DNA of 64,000 nucleotides from an uncultured Alphaproteobacteria bacterium. GTDB lineage: Bacteria > Pseudomonadota > Alphaproteobacteria > RF32 > CAG-239. The stretch's first letter is position 1, and the number at the start of each line of letters is the position of its first letter. Under the pieces are notes generated by a model. That model was not told the origin of the DNA, did not search any database, and saw only the letters and a program-made list of their open reading frames with translations. The translations under genes were made by a program, and so were the position numbers. This document shows, piece by piece, positions 34,422 to 42,604 of the stretch. The stretch covers positions 1 through 64,000 of the forward strand of contig CALXTV010000003.1 in NCBI GenBank assembly GCA_944391505.1, written 5' to 3'.

Positions 34422-35135
34422 TCAGAGGCTTTTGTCCGGTCTTTTGCGCTCAAATTCGCGGCACAATTCCGATTCCATCGTATAATTTGTAATATTGTCG
34501 AGTTTGCGCTGTTCATTTTCCCGCGCCCTCTGAAATTCATCGATAATCGGCTGCAGTCTGGCCGTATAATATTTATAAAGCCGTTGAATGCCGTCGTTTA
34601 TTTCCGCCTGTCCGTTGCCGGAAATTTTAACGGCGCGCACTTCGTTGATGGCGTTGCGGATTGTTTCGTCAATCAGCGGCAGAAAATATTCCAGTGTCAG
34701 AATGTTGATTCGCTGATGAACCTGTTCATGGCGGATAACCTGCGAGAACTTGCAGCTGTTTCGGTCAATTTCTTTGGATACATAAATCAGCGGATCATTA
34801 TAACCGAATTTTATCTCAATTTCGCTGGGCAGCAGACAGGTATGATTCTGATCCAAAGTTTTAACGTAAATGTCCTTGATATGAATTTGATATTTGGGCG
34901 TCAGTGTTGCCAGCCCGACAACATAAAACCCTTTTTCGGCGCCGCCGGAAATCCGTTCGATTTCTCTTTGCGGAGTCGAGAGGTCATGTATCAGCAGGCC
35001 GTAAGAGGTCAGAAACGTAATTTTCGGCTTGGGGTTGATTGCGTCGCAGGAAACAAATTCGCCATAACTCCATGCCACGGCTTCTGCCGCCGACAGCCAG
35101 ACAAAAAACAAAACCGAAAGCGCCGATTTTTTCAT
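34422..35135 (-). CDS. Periplasmic protein with HEXXH motif, putative metalloprotease
   Basis: 237 aa from the ATG at 35135 (MKKSALSV); a TTG start upstream is less likely. Signal peptide to about residue 20 (AEAVA). In the middle is RHEQVHQRI, an HEXXH zinc motif in a helix, followed 10-12 residues later by Glu (LEYFLP), compatible with a gluzincin-like site. The HEQxH form recalls DUF922 putative proteases. The C-terminal third is a long basic helix. Four Cys could form two disulfides. Substrate unknown. Confidence 0.6.
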   Translation of the reverse strand: MKKSALSVLFFVWLSAAEAVAWSYGEFVSCDAINPKPKITFLTSYGLLIHDLSTPQREIERISGGAEKGFYVVGLATLTPKYQIHIKDIYVKTLDQNHTCLLPSEIEIKFGYNDPLIYVSKEIDRNSCKFSQVIRHEQVHQRINILTLEYFLPLIDETIRNAINEVRAVKISGNGQAEINDGIQRLYKYYTARLQPIIDEFQRARENEQRKLDNITNYTMESELCREFERKRPDKSL

Positions 35136-35225
35136 TTTCTTATCCGACTTATTCAAACTAAAATAAACCTATTATACATTTGTTAAAAATTATTTACTAA
35201 TCTGCAAACAAACGGGAGAAAGAAG

Positions 35226-35567
35226 ATGAGAAAAACAGCCGCCTTGTGCCTTTTTTGCAGCAGTTTGTTTTTCGGTTTGCCGGCCGCGGCGGAAGAGAGC
35301 GAAGAAGATGTTTCTCGCCGCTATCATGAGGCGGGCGTTGCCGATGCCAAAGAAATGTCGCGCAAGTTTGAAGAAAGCGTCAAGCCGCGCTATCAGCGGG
35401 CGTATGACAATTATCTTGCCGATCTTGAAATCATCAGGGTAACCGGGCGCGCCAACGATGACGAAAACCTGTATGACGATTTGCGCAAAATGAACAGCAA
35501 CGATTTCTTTGTTTATTCTCAGTCTGAGCGCGGCATCAATTTGCATCGCGGCAATGCTTTTCGTTGA
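35226..35567 (+). CDS. Secreted small hypothetical protein
   Basis: 113 aa with a signal peptide (residues 1-22, LPAAA cleavage region) and an acidic helical remainder (ESEEDVSRRY, KFEESVKPRYQRAYDNYLADLE). SD GGGAG precedes the start. It is divergent from the HEXXH protein gene. Not recognised; likely periplasmic. Confidence 0.65.
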   Translation: MRKTAALCLFCSSLFFGLPAAAEESEEDVSRRYHEAGVADAKEMSRKFEESVKPRYQRAYDNYLADLEIIRVTGRANDDENLYDDLRKMNSNDFFVYSQSERGINLHRGNAFR

Positions 35568-35630
35568 TGTATTGACTCTGCTTTCCGGGCGCGCTAAAAA
35601 GAAGCAGCGTAAGTTTAGCAAGAGGTTGCC

Positions 35631-35984
35631 ATGAGTGAAGCATATCCGGTTTTGGAAGAGTTCTATCCGATTCTGATTGAAAATTATATCCGCTTTGAAA
35701 CTGCGGTCCGGCTGATACGTTCCAAAGAAGCCGGAAGCGGGGAGGCGGTCGTCGCAAAATTCAAGATTGCGCCGGAATATTATAACCGGATAATCAATAA
35801 CGAAATCAGCGCGCCGCTCATCGGTCTGAATTTGTCCTACGACGAAGCGTCATCGATTCTGACGGTCGAACCGACGCCGTATTTTCTGAATCTTTACGAA
35901 AACAAAATCATGTGCGACGTTGCGCTCAAACAGTCGGAAGATTGCAAGGTTCGCTACTCAAAATTCATCGAACCCGTCGACTGA
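35631..35984 (+). CDS. Hypothetical cytoplasmic protein
   Basis: 117 aa, no signal peptide, mixed alpha/beta, two Cys near the C-terminus (MCDVALKQSEDC). AGAGG precedes the ATG. It is 63 bases after the preceding secreted-protein gene and may be in its operon. It ends at a terminator next to the tRNA gene. No family recognised. Confidence 0.6.
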   Translation: MSEAYPVLEEFYPILIENYIRFETAVRLIRSKEAGSGEAVVAKFKIAPEYYNRIINNEISAPLIGLNLSYDEASSILTVEPTPYFLNLYENKIMCDVALKQSEDCKVRYSKFIEPVD

Positions 35985-36001
35985 AAACAATGCCGGAACG
36001 A

Positions 36002-36038
36002 AAAAAGCCCTGATAAAAATCAAGGCTTTTATTTTTTT
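36002..36038. terminator. Terminator between the hypothetical gene and tRNA-Leu
   Basis: AAAAGCCCTGAT pairs with ATCAAGGCTTTT (one C-A mismatch) around AAAA, then a T-run on the plus strand. A-runs upstream let it also serve the leftward tRNA. Confidence 0.7.
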
Positions 36039-36123
36039 GGTAGGGGTAGTCAGACTTGAACTGACACGGCCAAAGGCCACAAGATTTTGAGTCTAGCGCG
36101 TCTACCAGTTCCGCCATACCCCC
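36038..36123 (-). tRNA. tRNA-Leu (anticodon CAA)
   Basis: 86-nt class II tRNA on the minus strand with encoded CCA. The acceptor pairs GGGGGTA with TACCCCT (first pair G-T), discriminator A. The D-arm contains AACTGGTAGACG. The anticodon loop is CTCAAAA, with CAA at 36087-36089, reading UUG. The variable arm is GGCC-TTT-GGCC, and the T-arm GTCAG-TTCAAGT-CTGAC is perfect. The anticodon stem has one T-T mismatch. Confidence 0.93.
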
Positions 36124-36202
36124 GTTGCTGCAAAAATAAATATATTATTTATCCGGCGGCGTCAATAGTTTTTTTACCAAAAAAAGCGTTATTATATCAA
36201 TC

Positions 36203-37747
36203 ATGAGAAATACGTTGCAAAAGGATTCGCATTTGTCCGGTACGGAAGAGGCGGCCAAAGAACTTTATCAGCGCGGAGAATATGCGCAGGCGCTTGCCCT
36301 GTGGCAAAAGCTGCTGCAAAAATCTCCCGGCCGTGCCGACTGGCTTGTCTGCTGCGGAAATTGTCTTGACGCGCTGGGCAATAAGAAAGCGGCGGCCGAA
36401 TGTTATCTCAAGGCGCATAAGGCCGATAAAAAATCGCTGCCCGCGTTGACCAATCTGGCCACCGTCTGTTATGAAACCGGAGATATGAAGTCGGCGGAAA
36501 AATATTCCCGCCGGGCGTTGAAATGCGATTCTGAAAATCTGTCCGCTCTGATAAATCTGGGCAATATTCTTTACAGCCGGAAAGACTATCCCGGCGCGTT
36601 GTCATACTATCTTAAGGCCGCGTCGTTGAAGCCGGGATATTATGTTGCCGAAATAAACCTGGCCAATACGTATTTTGATTTGCACGATTATGCCGGTGCC
36701 GCGCGTCATGCCCGCAATGCCGCCGCGGCGGATTCCCGATCCGTTCAGGCCCGGACGCTGTTGGGAAACGCTGCCCTGGAAACCGATGATGCCGATACCG
36801 CGCTGAAGGCTTTTTCCGAAGCCTTGCAAATCGATTCTGCCGACCCCTGGATATATAATTATCTGTCGCAGGCATACCAGAAAAAATCGCTCTGGAAAGA
36901 AGCTTTGGAAAATGGTTGGCAGGCTGTGGAAAAAAGCGGAGGTAACGAGGCGCATCACATCAATTTCAGCTACCTGCTTTATGAAGCGTCGTTGGAAAAA
37001 GCAGATTCTCTGAGCCGTGTTTATGCGGCAAAATGGCTGGCCGGATATCCTGAAAATCCGGTAGTCAAACATATGGGAAAAGCCTTGTCCGACGGGCGTT
37101 CCGCGCCGTCTGCGCCGCCCGGTTACGTGCGTGATGTTTTCGATGTTTTTGCCCCCGACTTTGAACGGGTTTTGCATAGCTTGGAATATCGCGCGCCGGA
37201 TCTCGTTTTCGGATTCCTAAAAGAAATTTACGGCGAAAAAAAACACCCGAAAATGAAGATTCTCGATGCCGGTTGCGGCACCGGTCTCTGCGGCAGATTC
37301 TTAAAAAAATATGCCTCGTTTCGCGGTCTGGAAGGTGTTGATTTATCGCCCGAAATGTTAAAAGAAGCAGCCGCCAAAAAAGTATATAACAAATTGATTT
37401 GCCGTGAGATTGTTGACTGGCTGAGCAGCGTTGATCGCCGCTATGATTTGATTGTCTCGGCTGATGTTTTCACTTATTTCGGCGACCTTGGAAATTTGTT
37501 TTCGGCATTATCCGGCGCGCTTAAAAAAGACGGCAGAGTCATTTTTACCGTATCGGAAAATTCCATAAACGATTCCGATTGGTTCCTGCATGTTTCGGGA
37601 CGCTTTCTGCATCGCCGCGGATATATTGAAAAACTGCTTTCCGAAACCGGTTTTGAGACGGAAAAAATCAGCCGGGAAAAACTGCGCAACGAAGGGGATT
37701 CCGAAGTCTGGGGCTATGTCGTTTCTGCCCGGAAAAAAGCTGTTTGA
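36203..37747 (+). CDS. TPR-repeat protein with C-terminal SAM-dependent methyltransferase
   Basis: 514 aa. Residues about 15-290 contain seven or so tetratricopeptide repeats (for example SALINLGNILYSRKDYPGAL). After a linker, a class I methyltransferase domain begins near residue 345: motif I ILDAGCGTGLCGRFL, then GVDLSPEMLKEA, and DVFTYFGDL. The SAM site is complete. TPRs usually bind the partner or substrate; the methylated target is unknown. No signal peptide. It faces away from tRNA-Leu and ends at a bidirectional terminator. Confidence 0.85.
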   Translation: MRNTLQKDSHLSGTEEAAKELYQRGEYAQALALWQKLLQKSPGRADWLVCCGNCLDALGNKKAAAECYLKAHKADKKSLPALTNLATVCYETGDMKSAEKYSRRALKCDSENLSALINLGNILYSRKDYPGALSYYLKAASLKPGYYVAEINLANTYFDLHDYAGAARHARNAAAADSRSVQARTLLGNAALETDDADTALKAFSEALQIDSADPWIYNYLSQAYQKKSLWKEALENGWQAVEKSGGNEAHHINFSYLLYEASLEKADSLSRVYAAKWLAGYPENPVVKHMGKALSDGRSAPSAPPGYVRDVFDVFAPDFERVLHSLEYRAPDLVFGFLKEIYGEKKHPKMKILDAGCGTGLCGRFLKKYASFRGLEGVDLSPEMLKEAAAKKVYNKLICREIVDWLSSVDRRYDLIVSADVFTYFGDLGNLFSALSGALKKDGRVIFTVSENSINDSDWFLHVSGRFLHRRGYIEKLLSETGFETEKISREKLRNEGDSEVWGYVVSARKKAV

Positions 37748-37768
37748 AAACAGATTCCTTTCATAAAA

Positions 37769-37799
37769 AAAACCTCTCCGTCCGGAGAGGTTTTTATTT
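37769..37799. terminator. Bidirectional terminator
   Basis: AAAACCTCTCC (37769-37779) pairs perfectly with GGAGAGGTTTT (37784-37794) around GTCC, with A- and T-runs on either side. It serves both converging genes. Confidence 0.88.
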
Positions 37800-37823
37800 T
37801 TCTTTGTTCCGAAAAATGCGCGA

Positions 37824-38060
37824 TTATTTCGCGGATTTTTTGGTCGAAGAAGTGCTCTTGCTGCTGGTTTTCTTAGCAGAAGCGGAAGTCTTCTTCGTGT
37901 TGTTCGACAGAGCGGACTTGCAGGAAGAAGATTTGCAGTTGTTAGAAAACTGAGCTACAGCCAGTGACCAGAAATACTCGTCCTGACCCATCGGGCGGCC
38001 GGCATTTTCCCACAGATAGTAAGCAGCTTCTTTGATAGCATTTTCATTATTTTTAACCAT
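37824..38060 (-). CDS. DUF2934 protein with Ser/Lys-rich histone-like tail
   Basis: 78 aa from the ATG at 38060 (MVKNNENA), with GGAG seven bases upstream. Residues 6-38 (IKEAAYYLWENAGRPMG, then EYFWSLAVAQ) match DUF2934, a short helical domain. The rest is Cys-containing (CKSSSCKSAL), then Lys/Ser/Thr repeats (KKTSASAKKTSSKS) like the tail of histone-H1-like nucleoid proteins. DNA binding is plausible but inferred. The promoter side faces glgB. Confidence 0.75.
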   Translation of the reverse strand: MVKNNENAIKEAAYYLWENAGRPMGQDEYFWSLAVAQFSNNCKSSSCKSALSNNTKKTSASAKKTSSKSTSSTKKSAK

Positions 38061-38292
38061 AACTAACTCCAAATAAAAATAAAAAATGTTTGCTCAACAC
38101 GTTCTAATATACATTCAAAATTTTATCCGTCAATAACAAATCGAGTGATAATATTGATTCTGCAAAATAAAAGATAACAACCTCTCAATTTGCTTGCAAT
38201 TAATATTATAAGAATTTATATCTAGGATTTAAAGGGCTGAACCGTTTGAACTATTATCAAAATTAATTATGTCTAAGTCTATAGGGGGCTAT

Positions 38293-40491
38293 ATGGAAAA
38301 TCTGTTATCGAAAGAAGAAATGCAGGCCGTTATCAACGGCGATCACGGCAATGTTTTTGCCGTACTCGGAATTCACCGCGATAAGGGCAGCAAAGAGGTC
38401 TTTATCCGCGCATATCAACCCAACACGCGTTCGGTTGAGGTCATCAAAAACGACGGAACGTCACTGGGGATGATGACCAAACTTGATGATCGCGGCTTCT
38501 ATCAGATTAACCTGGGTGTCGGCGAAAATTTTGCCTATCGTTTTAAAATCGAAAACGACCGCGGCGACACTTATATGGCCGAAGACACTTACCGTTTTCA
38601 GTCCAATATCGGCGATATTGACGCTTATCTTTTTGCCGAAGGAACACACCTTGATATGTATAAAAAACTCGGCGCGCATCCGATGACGATGGACGGTGTT
38701 GCCGGTGTCAGCTTTGCCGTTTGGGCGCCGAATGCCAAGCGTGTTTCCGTCGTCGGCAACTTCAACAACTGGGACGGTCGCGTCAATGTTATGCGCAAAC
38801 ATCCGACCTGCGGCGTCTGGGATATTTTTATTCCGGGCATCGGTCAGGGTGAGTTATATAAATACGAAATCAAAACCCAGCAGGATTACATTTTGGTCAA
38901 ATCCGATCCGGTTGCTTTCTATTCCGAAAAAAGACCGCATACGGCGTCCATTGTTTATAATATCGAAAACTACCATTGGGAAGATGACAACTGGATGAAC
39001 TATCGCGAACAGGCCAACAGTTTCGACCGGCCGATGTCTATTTATGAAGTTCACCTCGGTTCGTGGCGGCGTAAGGGAGAGCATGGCGAAGAATATCTGA
39101 CTTATCGCGAATTTGCCGATTATCTCGTGCCCTATGTCAGCAACATGGGCTTTACGCATGTCGAGTTTCTGCCCTTGTCCGAACACCCGCTTGATGCTTC
39201 CTGGGGTTATCAGGTTACCGGTATGTTCGCGCCGACTTCGCGCTTCGGCAATCCGGACGATTTCCGCTATATGATTGACAAGTTTCATCAGGCCGGCATC
39301 GGTGTCATTATGGACTGGGTTCCGGCACACTTCCCCAAGGACGGACACGGTCTGGTCGAGTTTGACGGCACGCATCTTTATGAGCATGCCGACCCGCGCA
39401 AGGGTGAGCATACCGACTGGGGAACCAAAATCTACAATTACGGCCGCACTGAGGTCTGCAATTTTCTCTGCGCCAGTGCGCTCTATTGGCTGAAGGAATA
39501 TCATATTGACGGTTTGCGCGTCGACGCCGTTGCTTCCATGCTGTATCTGGACTATTCGCGCAAAAACGGCGAATGGATTCCCAACATCTACGGCGGCAAC
39601 GAAAATCTTGAGGCCATCTCTTTCCTGCGCAAGATGAACGAGCTTGTTTACGGTCACAACAAAGGCGCTTTCACCTGCGCCGAAGAGTCGACGGCCTGGC
39701 CGATGGTGTCGCGTCCGACATCCATGGGCGGATTGGGCTTCGGCTACAAATGGAATATGGGCTGGATGAACGACACGCTGCGCTATATCAGCAAGGATCC
39801 GGTTCATCGCAAATATCATCACGGCATGCTGACTTTCGGTCTGCTCTATGCGTTTAACGAAAACTTTATTCTGCCGATTTCGCATGACGAGGTTGTTCAC
39901 GGCAAGGGCTCCATGCTGGCCAAAATGCCGGGCGACGAATGGCAGAAGTTTGCCAACCTGAGAGCCTATTACGGCTTTATGTATACGCATCCTGGCAAAA
40001 AACTTTTGTTTATGGGCAACGAGTTCGGTCAGGATTGGGAATGGAACGCGGAAGAAAGCCTGCGCTGGCACCTGCTGCAATATCCGATGTATAAAGGTAT
40101 GCAGAACTGCGTTCGTGATCTTAACCTGATGTATAAGGGCAATGCGCCGCTTTATGAGGTTGATTTTGACTACCGCGGTTTTGAGTGGATTGAACATTCC
40201 AACGCCGATGACAGTGTCATTTCTTATATCCGCAAGGGAACTCAGCCCGGCGATTATCTGATTGCCATCTGCAATTTCACGCCGGTCGTCCGCAAAGATT
40301 ATCGCGTCGGCGTTTTGGAAAAATGCAAATATCAGGAAATTTTTAACAGTGATGATGTAAACTACTGGGGAAGCGGCGTCAAGAACGAAGGCTTTATGGA
40401 GGCGGAAGAACAGGAATGGAATATGAAACCTTATTCCATCCGGTTGACGCTTCCGCCGCTTTCAACCATCGTTCTGAAGCCGATACGCTGA
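38293..40491 (+). CDS. glgB: 1,4-alpha-glucan branching enzyme
   Basis: 732 aa. It transfers alpha-1,4 chains to O6 and so makes the branches of glycogen. The start chosen is the ATG at 38293 (MENLLSKE) with AGGGGG six bases upstream; an ATG 24 bases earlier has no SD. It has an N-terminal CBM48 pair (about 20-225), with [20 protein letters not shown]. The GH13 barrel follows: nucleophile Asp in DGLRVDAV, acid Glu in CAEEST, third Asp in [10 protein letters not shown] beta-sandwich ends it. First gene of glgB-glgX-malQ. Confidence 0.96.
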   Translation: MENLLSKEEMQAVINGDHGNVFAVLGIHRDKGSKEVFIRAYQPNTRSVEVIKNDGTSLGMMTKLDDRGFYQINLGVGENFAYRFKIENDRGDTYMAEDTYRFQSNIGDIDAYLFAEGTHLDMYKKLGAHPMTMDGVAGVSFAVWAPNAKRVSVVGNFNNWDGRVNVMRKHPTCGVWDIFIPGIGQGELYKYEIKTQQDYILVKSDPVAFYSEKRPHTASIVYNIENYHWEDDNWMNYREQANSFDRPMSIYEVHLGSWRRKGEHGEEYLTYREFADYLVPYVSNMGFTHVEFLPLSEHPLDASWGYQVTGMFAPTSRFGNPDDFRYMIDKFHQAGIGVIMDWVPAHFPKDGHGLVEFDGTHLYEHADPRKGEHTDWGTKIYNYGRTEVCNFLCASALYWLKEYHIDGLRVDAVASMLYLDYSRKNGEWIPNIYGGNENLEAISFLRKMNELVYGHNKGAFTCAEESTAWPMVSRPTSMGGLGFGYKWNMGWMNDTLRYISKDPVHRKYHHGMLTFGLLYAFNENFILPISHDEVVHGKGSMLAKMPGDEWQKFANLRAYYGFMYTHPGKKLLFMGNEFGQDWEWNAEESLRWHLLQYPMYKGMQNCVRDLNLMYKGNAPLYEVDFDYRGFEWIEHSNADDSVISYIRKGTQPGDYLIAICNFTPVVRKDYRVGVLEKCKYQEIFNSDDVNYWGSGVKNEGFMEAEEQEWNMKPYSIRLTLPPLSTIVLKPIR

Positions 40492-40514
40492 TTTTATTGT
40501 AAGGGAGGAAAACA

Positions 40515-42587
40515 ATGGCAGCCAGCAAACCTACGGCCGGAAAAGCTTATCCGCTGGGGTCGGTCTATGACGGCAAAGGGGTAAACTTTGCCTTGTTTTC
40601 CGCTCATGCCGAAAAAGTCGAACTTTGCCTGTTTGACAAAAGCGGCGCTCAGGAAATCAAACGTTACGCCATTACCGAAAACGACAACAACATCTGGCAT
40701 ATTTATGTGCCGGGGTTGGAACCGGGACAGGTTTACGGTTATCGCGTCTATGGTCCTTATAAGCCGGAGGAAGGCAAACGTTTTAATCCGAACAAGCTTT
40801 TGATAGACCCCTACGGCAAGCAACTGGTCGGCAAGCTCATCTGGCACAAGGCGATTTTTGGCTATGATTGGGACAGCCCGGATAAGGATCTGTCTTTTTC
40901 CGTGTTGGACAGCGCACCCTATGTGCCGAAATCCGTTGTCGTGGACGACGGTTATGACTGGGAAAGCGATAAGCCGTTGCGTCGGCCTTTTGAAGATACG
41001 GTCGTTTACGAAACGCATACCCGCGGCTTTACGAAACTGCATCCGAAAGTCCCCGACGCCAGGCGCGGCACTTTTGCGGGCATGGCACACAAGTCGGTCG
41101 TCGGCTATCTCAAGTGGCTGGGCATTACGGCTGTTGAACTGCTGCCGATTCACGCCTTTTTCGGCAATCGTCACAAAAAGGGTTATACCGTTGACAACTA
41201 TTGGGGTTATGAGAGTTTCACTTTCTTTGCGCCGGAACAGTCTTATCTGAGCCGTGATGATATTCGCGAATTTAAGGATATGGTCAAAACCCTCCATAAA
41301 AACAATATCGAGGTCATTCTTGACGTTGTGTTCAATCATACCGGCGAGGGCAATCAGCTCGGCCCGACCTTGTGTTATCGCGGCATTGACAATGAGTCTT
41401 ACTATATTCTCAATCCCGAAAACCGGCGTTATTATTTTGATACGACCGGCTGCGGCGCTTCTTTTAATGTCCAGCATCCGAATGTTCTGGAACTGGTTAT
41501 GGATTCCCTTCGTTATTGGGTCCGGGAAATGCACGTAGACGGCTTCCGGTTCGATTTGGCCGTGACGGTCAGCCGGCAGAATACGGCGTTTAACCGCCAA
41601 AGCGGATTTTTATACGCGGTGCAGCAGGATCCGCTGATGAAGCAGACCAAACTGATTGCCGAACCTTGGGACATCGGTTCCGGCGGCTATCAGGTCGGTT
41701 CTTTTCCGCCGGGCTGGGCTGAATGGAACGACAAATTCCGTGACGTTGTTCGCCGCTTTTGGAAAGGCGATTTGGGACAGACGCCCGAACTTGCCAGCCG
41801 TATTGCCGGTTCTTCCGACGTCTTCAACTACAACAACCGAAATATCTGGTCGAGCGTCAATTTCGTAACTGCGCATGACGGTTTTACGCTGCGCGATTTG
41901 GTCAGTTACAACAACAAGCACAATAATTCCAACGGAGAAGAAAACCGCGACGGCAGCAACAGCAACTGGAGTTGGAATTCCGGTGCCGAGGGCGAAACCG
42001 ACAACAAAACGGTCAAGGCCAATCGCTATGCCCGCGCCCGGGCTTTGATGTCTACGCTGTTGCTTTCCTTCGGTACGCCGATGATGCTGGCCGGTGATGA
42101 ACTGGCGCATACCCAGTTCGGCAACAATAATCCCTATTGTCAGGACAATGTGCTGACCTGGATTGCCTGGGAAGCGATTACGGAAGAAAACCGCGGCTTT
42201 GTTCGCTTTGTTAAAAAGCTGGTGCATCTGCGCAAAAAGCTGAAAATTTTTGAACGGCGGCATTTCTTTACCGGGCGGCCGGTTAACCGCAGCGGAATTA
42301 AGGATATTGCCTGGTATACGGAAAACGGCGTCGAGTTTGCTCAGGCCGATTGGCATAACGCCGGTCGGAAATCGTTGTCTTATTGCGTCTTTTCCGGCGG
42401 CCGTTATATCATGTGCATTTTTAATGCCGACTTCAATGAATTGAGCTGGAAGCTTCCGGATATTGATGAAGCAATGACCTGGAGTCTGCTTTTGGACAGT
42501 TCTTCCAAATTTACCGGCACGCCGGCTTCCGGAAAAACAATCCGGGTTCCCGGCTGGAGCGTACTGGTCTTTGAAATTAAACGCTGA
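40515..42587 (+). CDS. glgX: Glycogen debranching enzyme (isoamylase type)
   Basis: 690 aa. It hydrolyses alpha-1,6 branches of glycogen or limit dextrin. N-terminal CBM48 (GVNFALFSAHAEKVELCLFD), then GH13: VFNHTGEGN, nucleophile Asp in DGFRFDLA, acid Glu in IAEPWDIG, and third Asp in TAHDGFTLRDLVSYN. The length is typical of GlgX. Good SD (GGGAGG). It follows glgB by 23 bases and precedes malQ by 17. Confidence 0.95.
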   Translation: MAASKPTAGKAYPLGSVYDGKGVNFALFSAHAEKVELCLFDKSGAQEIKRYAITENDNNIWHIYVPGLEPGQVYGYRVYGPYKPEEGKRFNPNKLLIDPYGKQLVGKLIWHKAIFGYDWDSPDKDLSFSVLDSAPYVPKSVVVDDGYDWESDKPLRRPFEDTVVYETHTRGFTKLHPKVPDARRGTFAGMAHKSVVGYLKWLGITAVELLPIHAFFGNRHKKGYTVDNYWGYESFTFFAPEQSYLSRDDIREFKDMVKTLHKNNIEVILDVVFNHTGEGNQLGPTLCYRGIDNESYYILNPENRRYYFDTTGCGASFNVQHPNVLELVMDSLRYWVREMHVDGFRFDLAVTVSRQNTAFNRQSGFLYAVQQDPLMKQTKLIAEPWDIGSGGYQVGSFPPGWAEWNDKFRDVVRRFWKGDLGQTPELASRIAGSSDVFNYNNRNIWSSVNFVTAHDGFTLRDLVSYNNKHNNSNGEENRDGSNSNWSWNSGAEGETDNKTVKANRYARARALMSTLLLSFGTPMMLAGDELAHTQFGNNNPYCQDNVLTWIAWEAITEENRGFVRFVKKLVHLRKKLKIFERRHFFTGRPVNRSGIKDIAWYTENGVEFAQADWHNAGRKSLSYCVFSGGRYIMCIFNADFNELSWKLPDIDEAMTWSLLLDSSSKFTGTPASGKTIRVPGWSVLVFEIKR

Positions 42588-42604
42588 AAACGGGGAGAAA
42601 TCAG

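Noticed and set aside
38854-40197. 447-codon leftward open frame opposite glgB
   Set aside because: Shadow of glgB; no start signal, no family pattern.
40494-41600. 368-codon leftward open frame opposite glgX
   Set aside because: Shadow of glgX.
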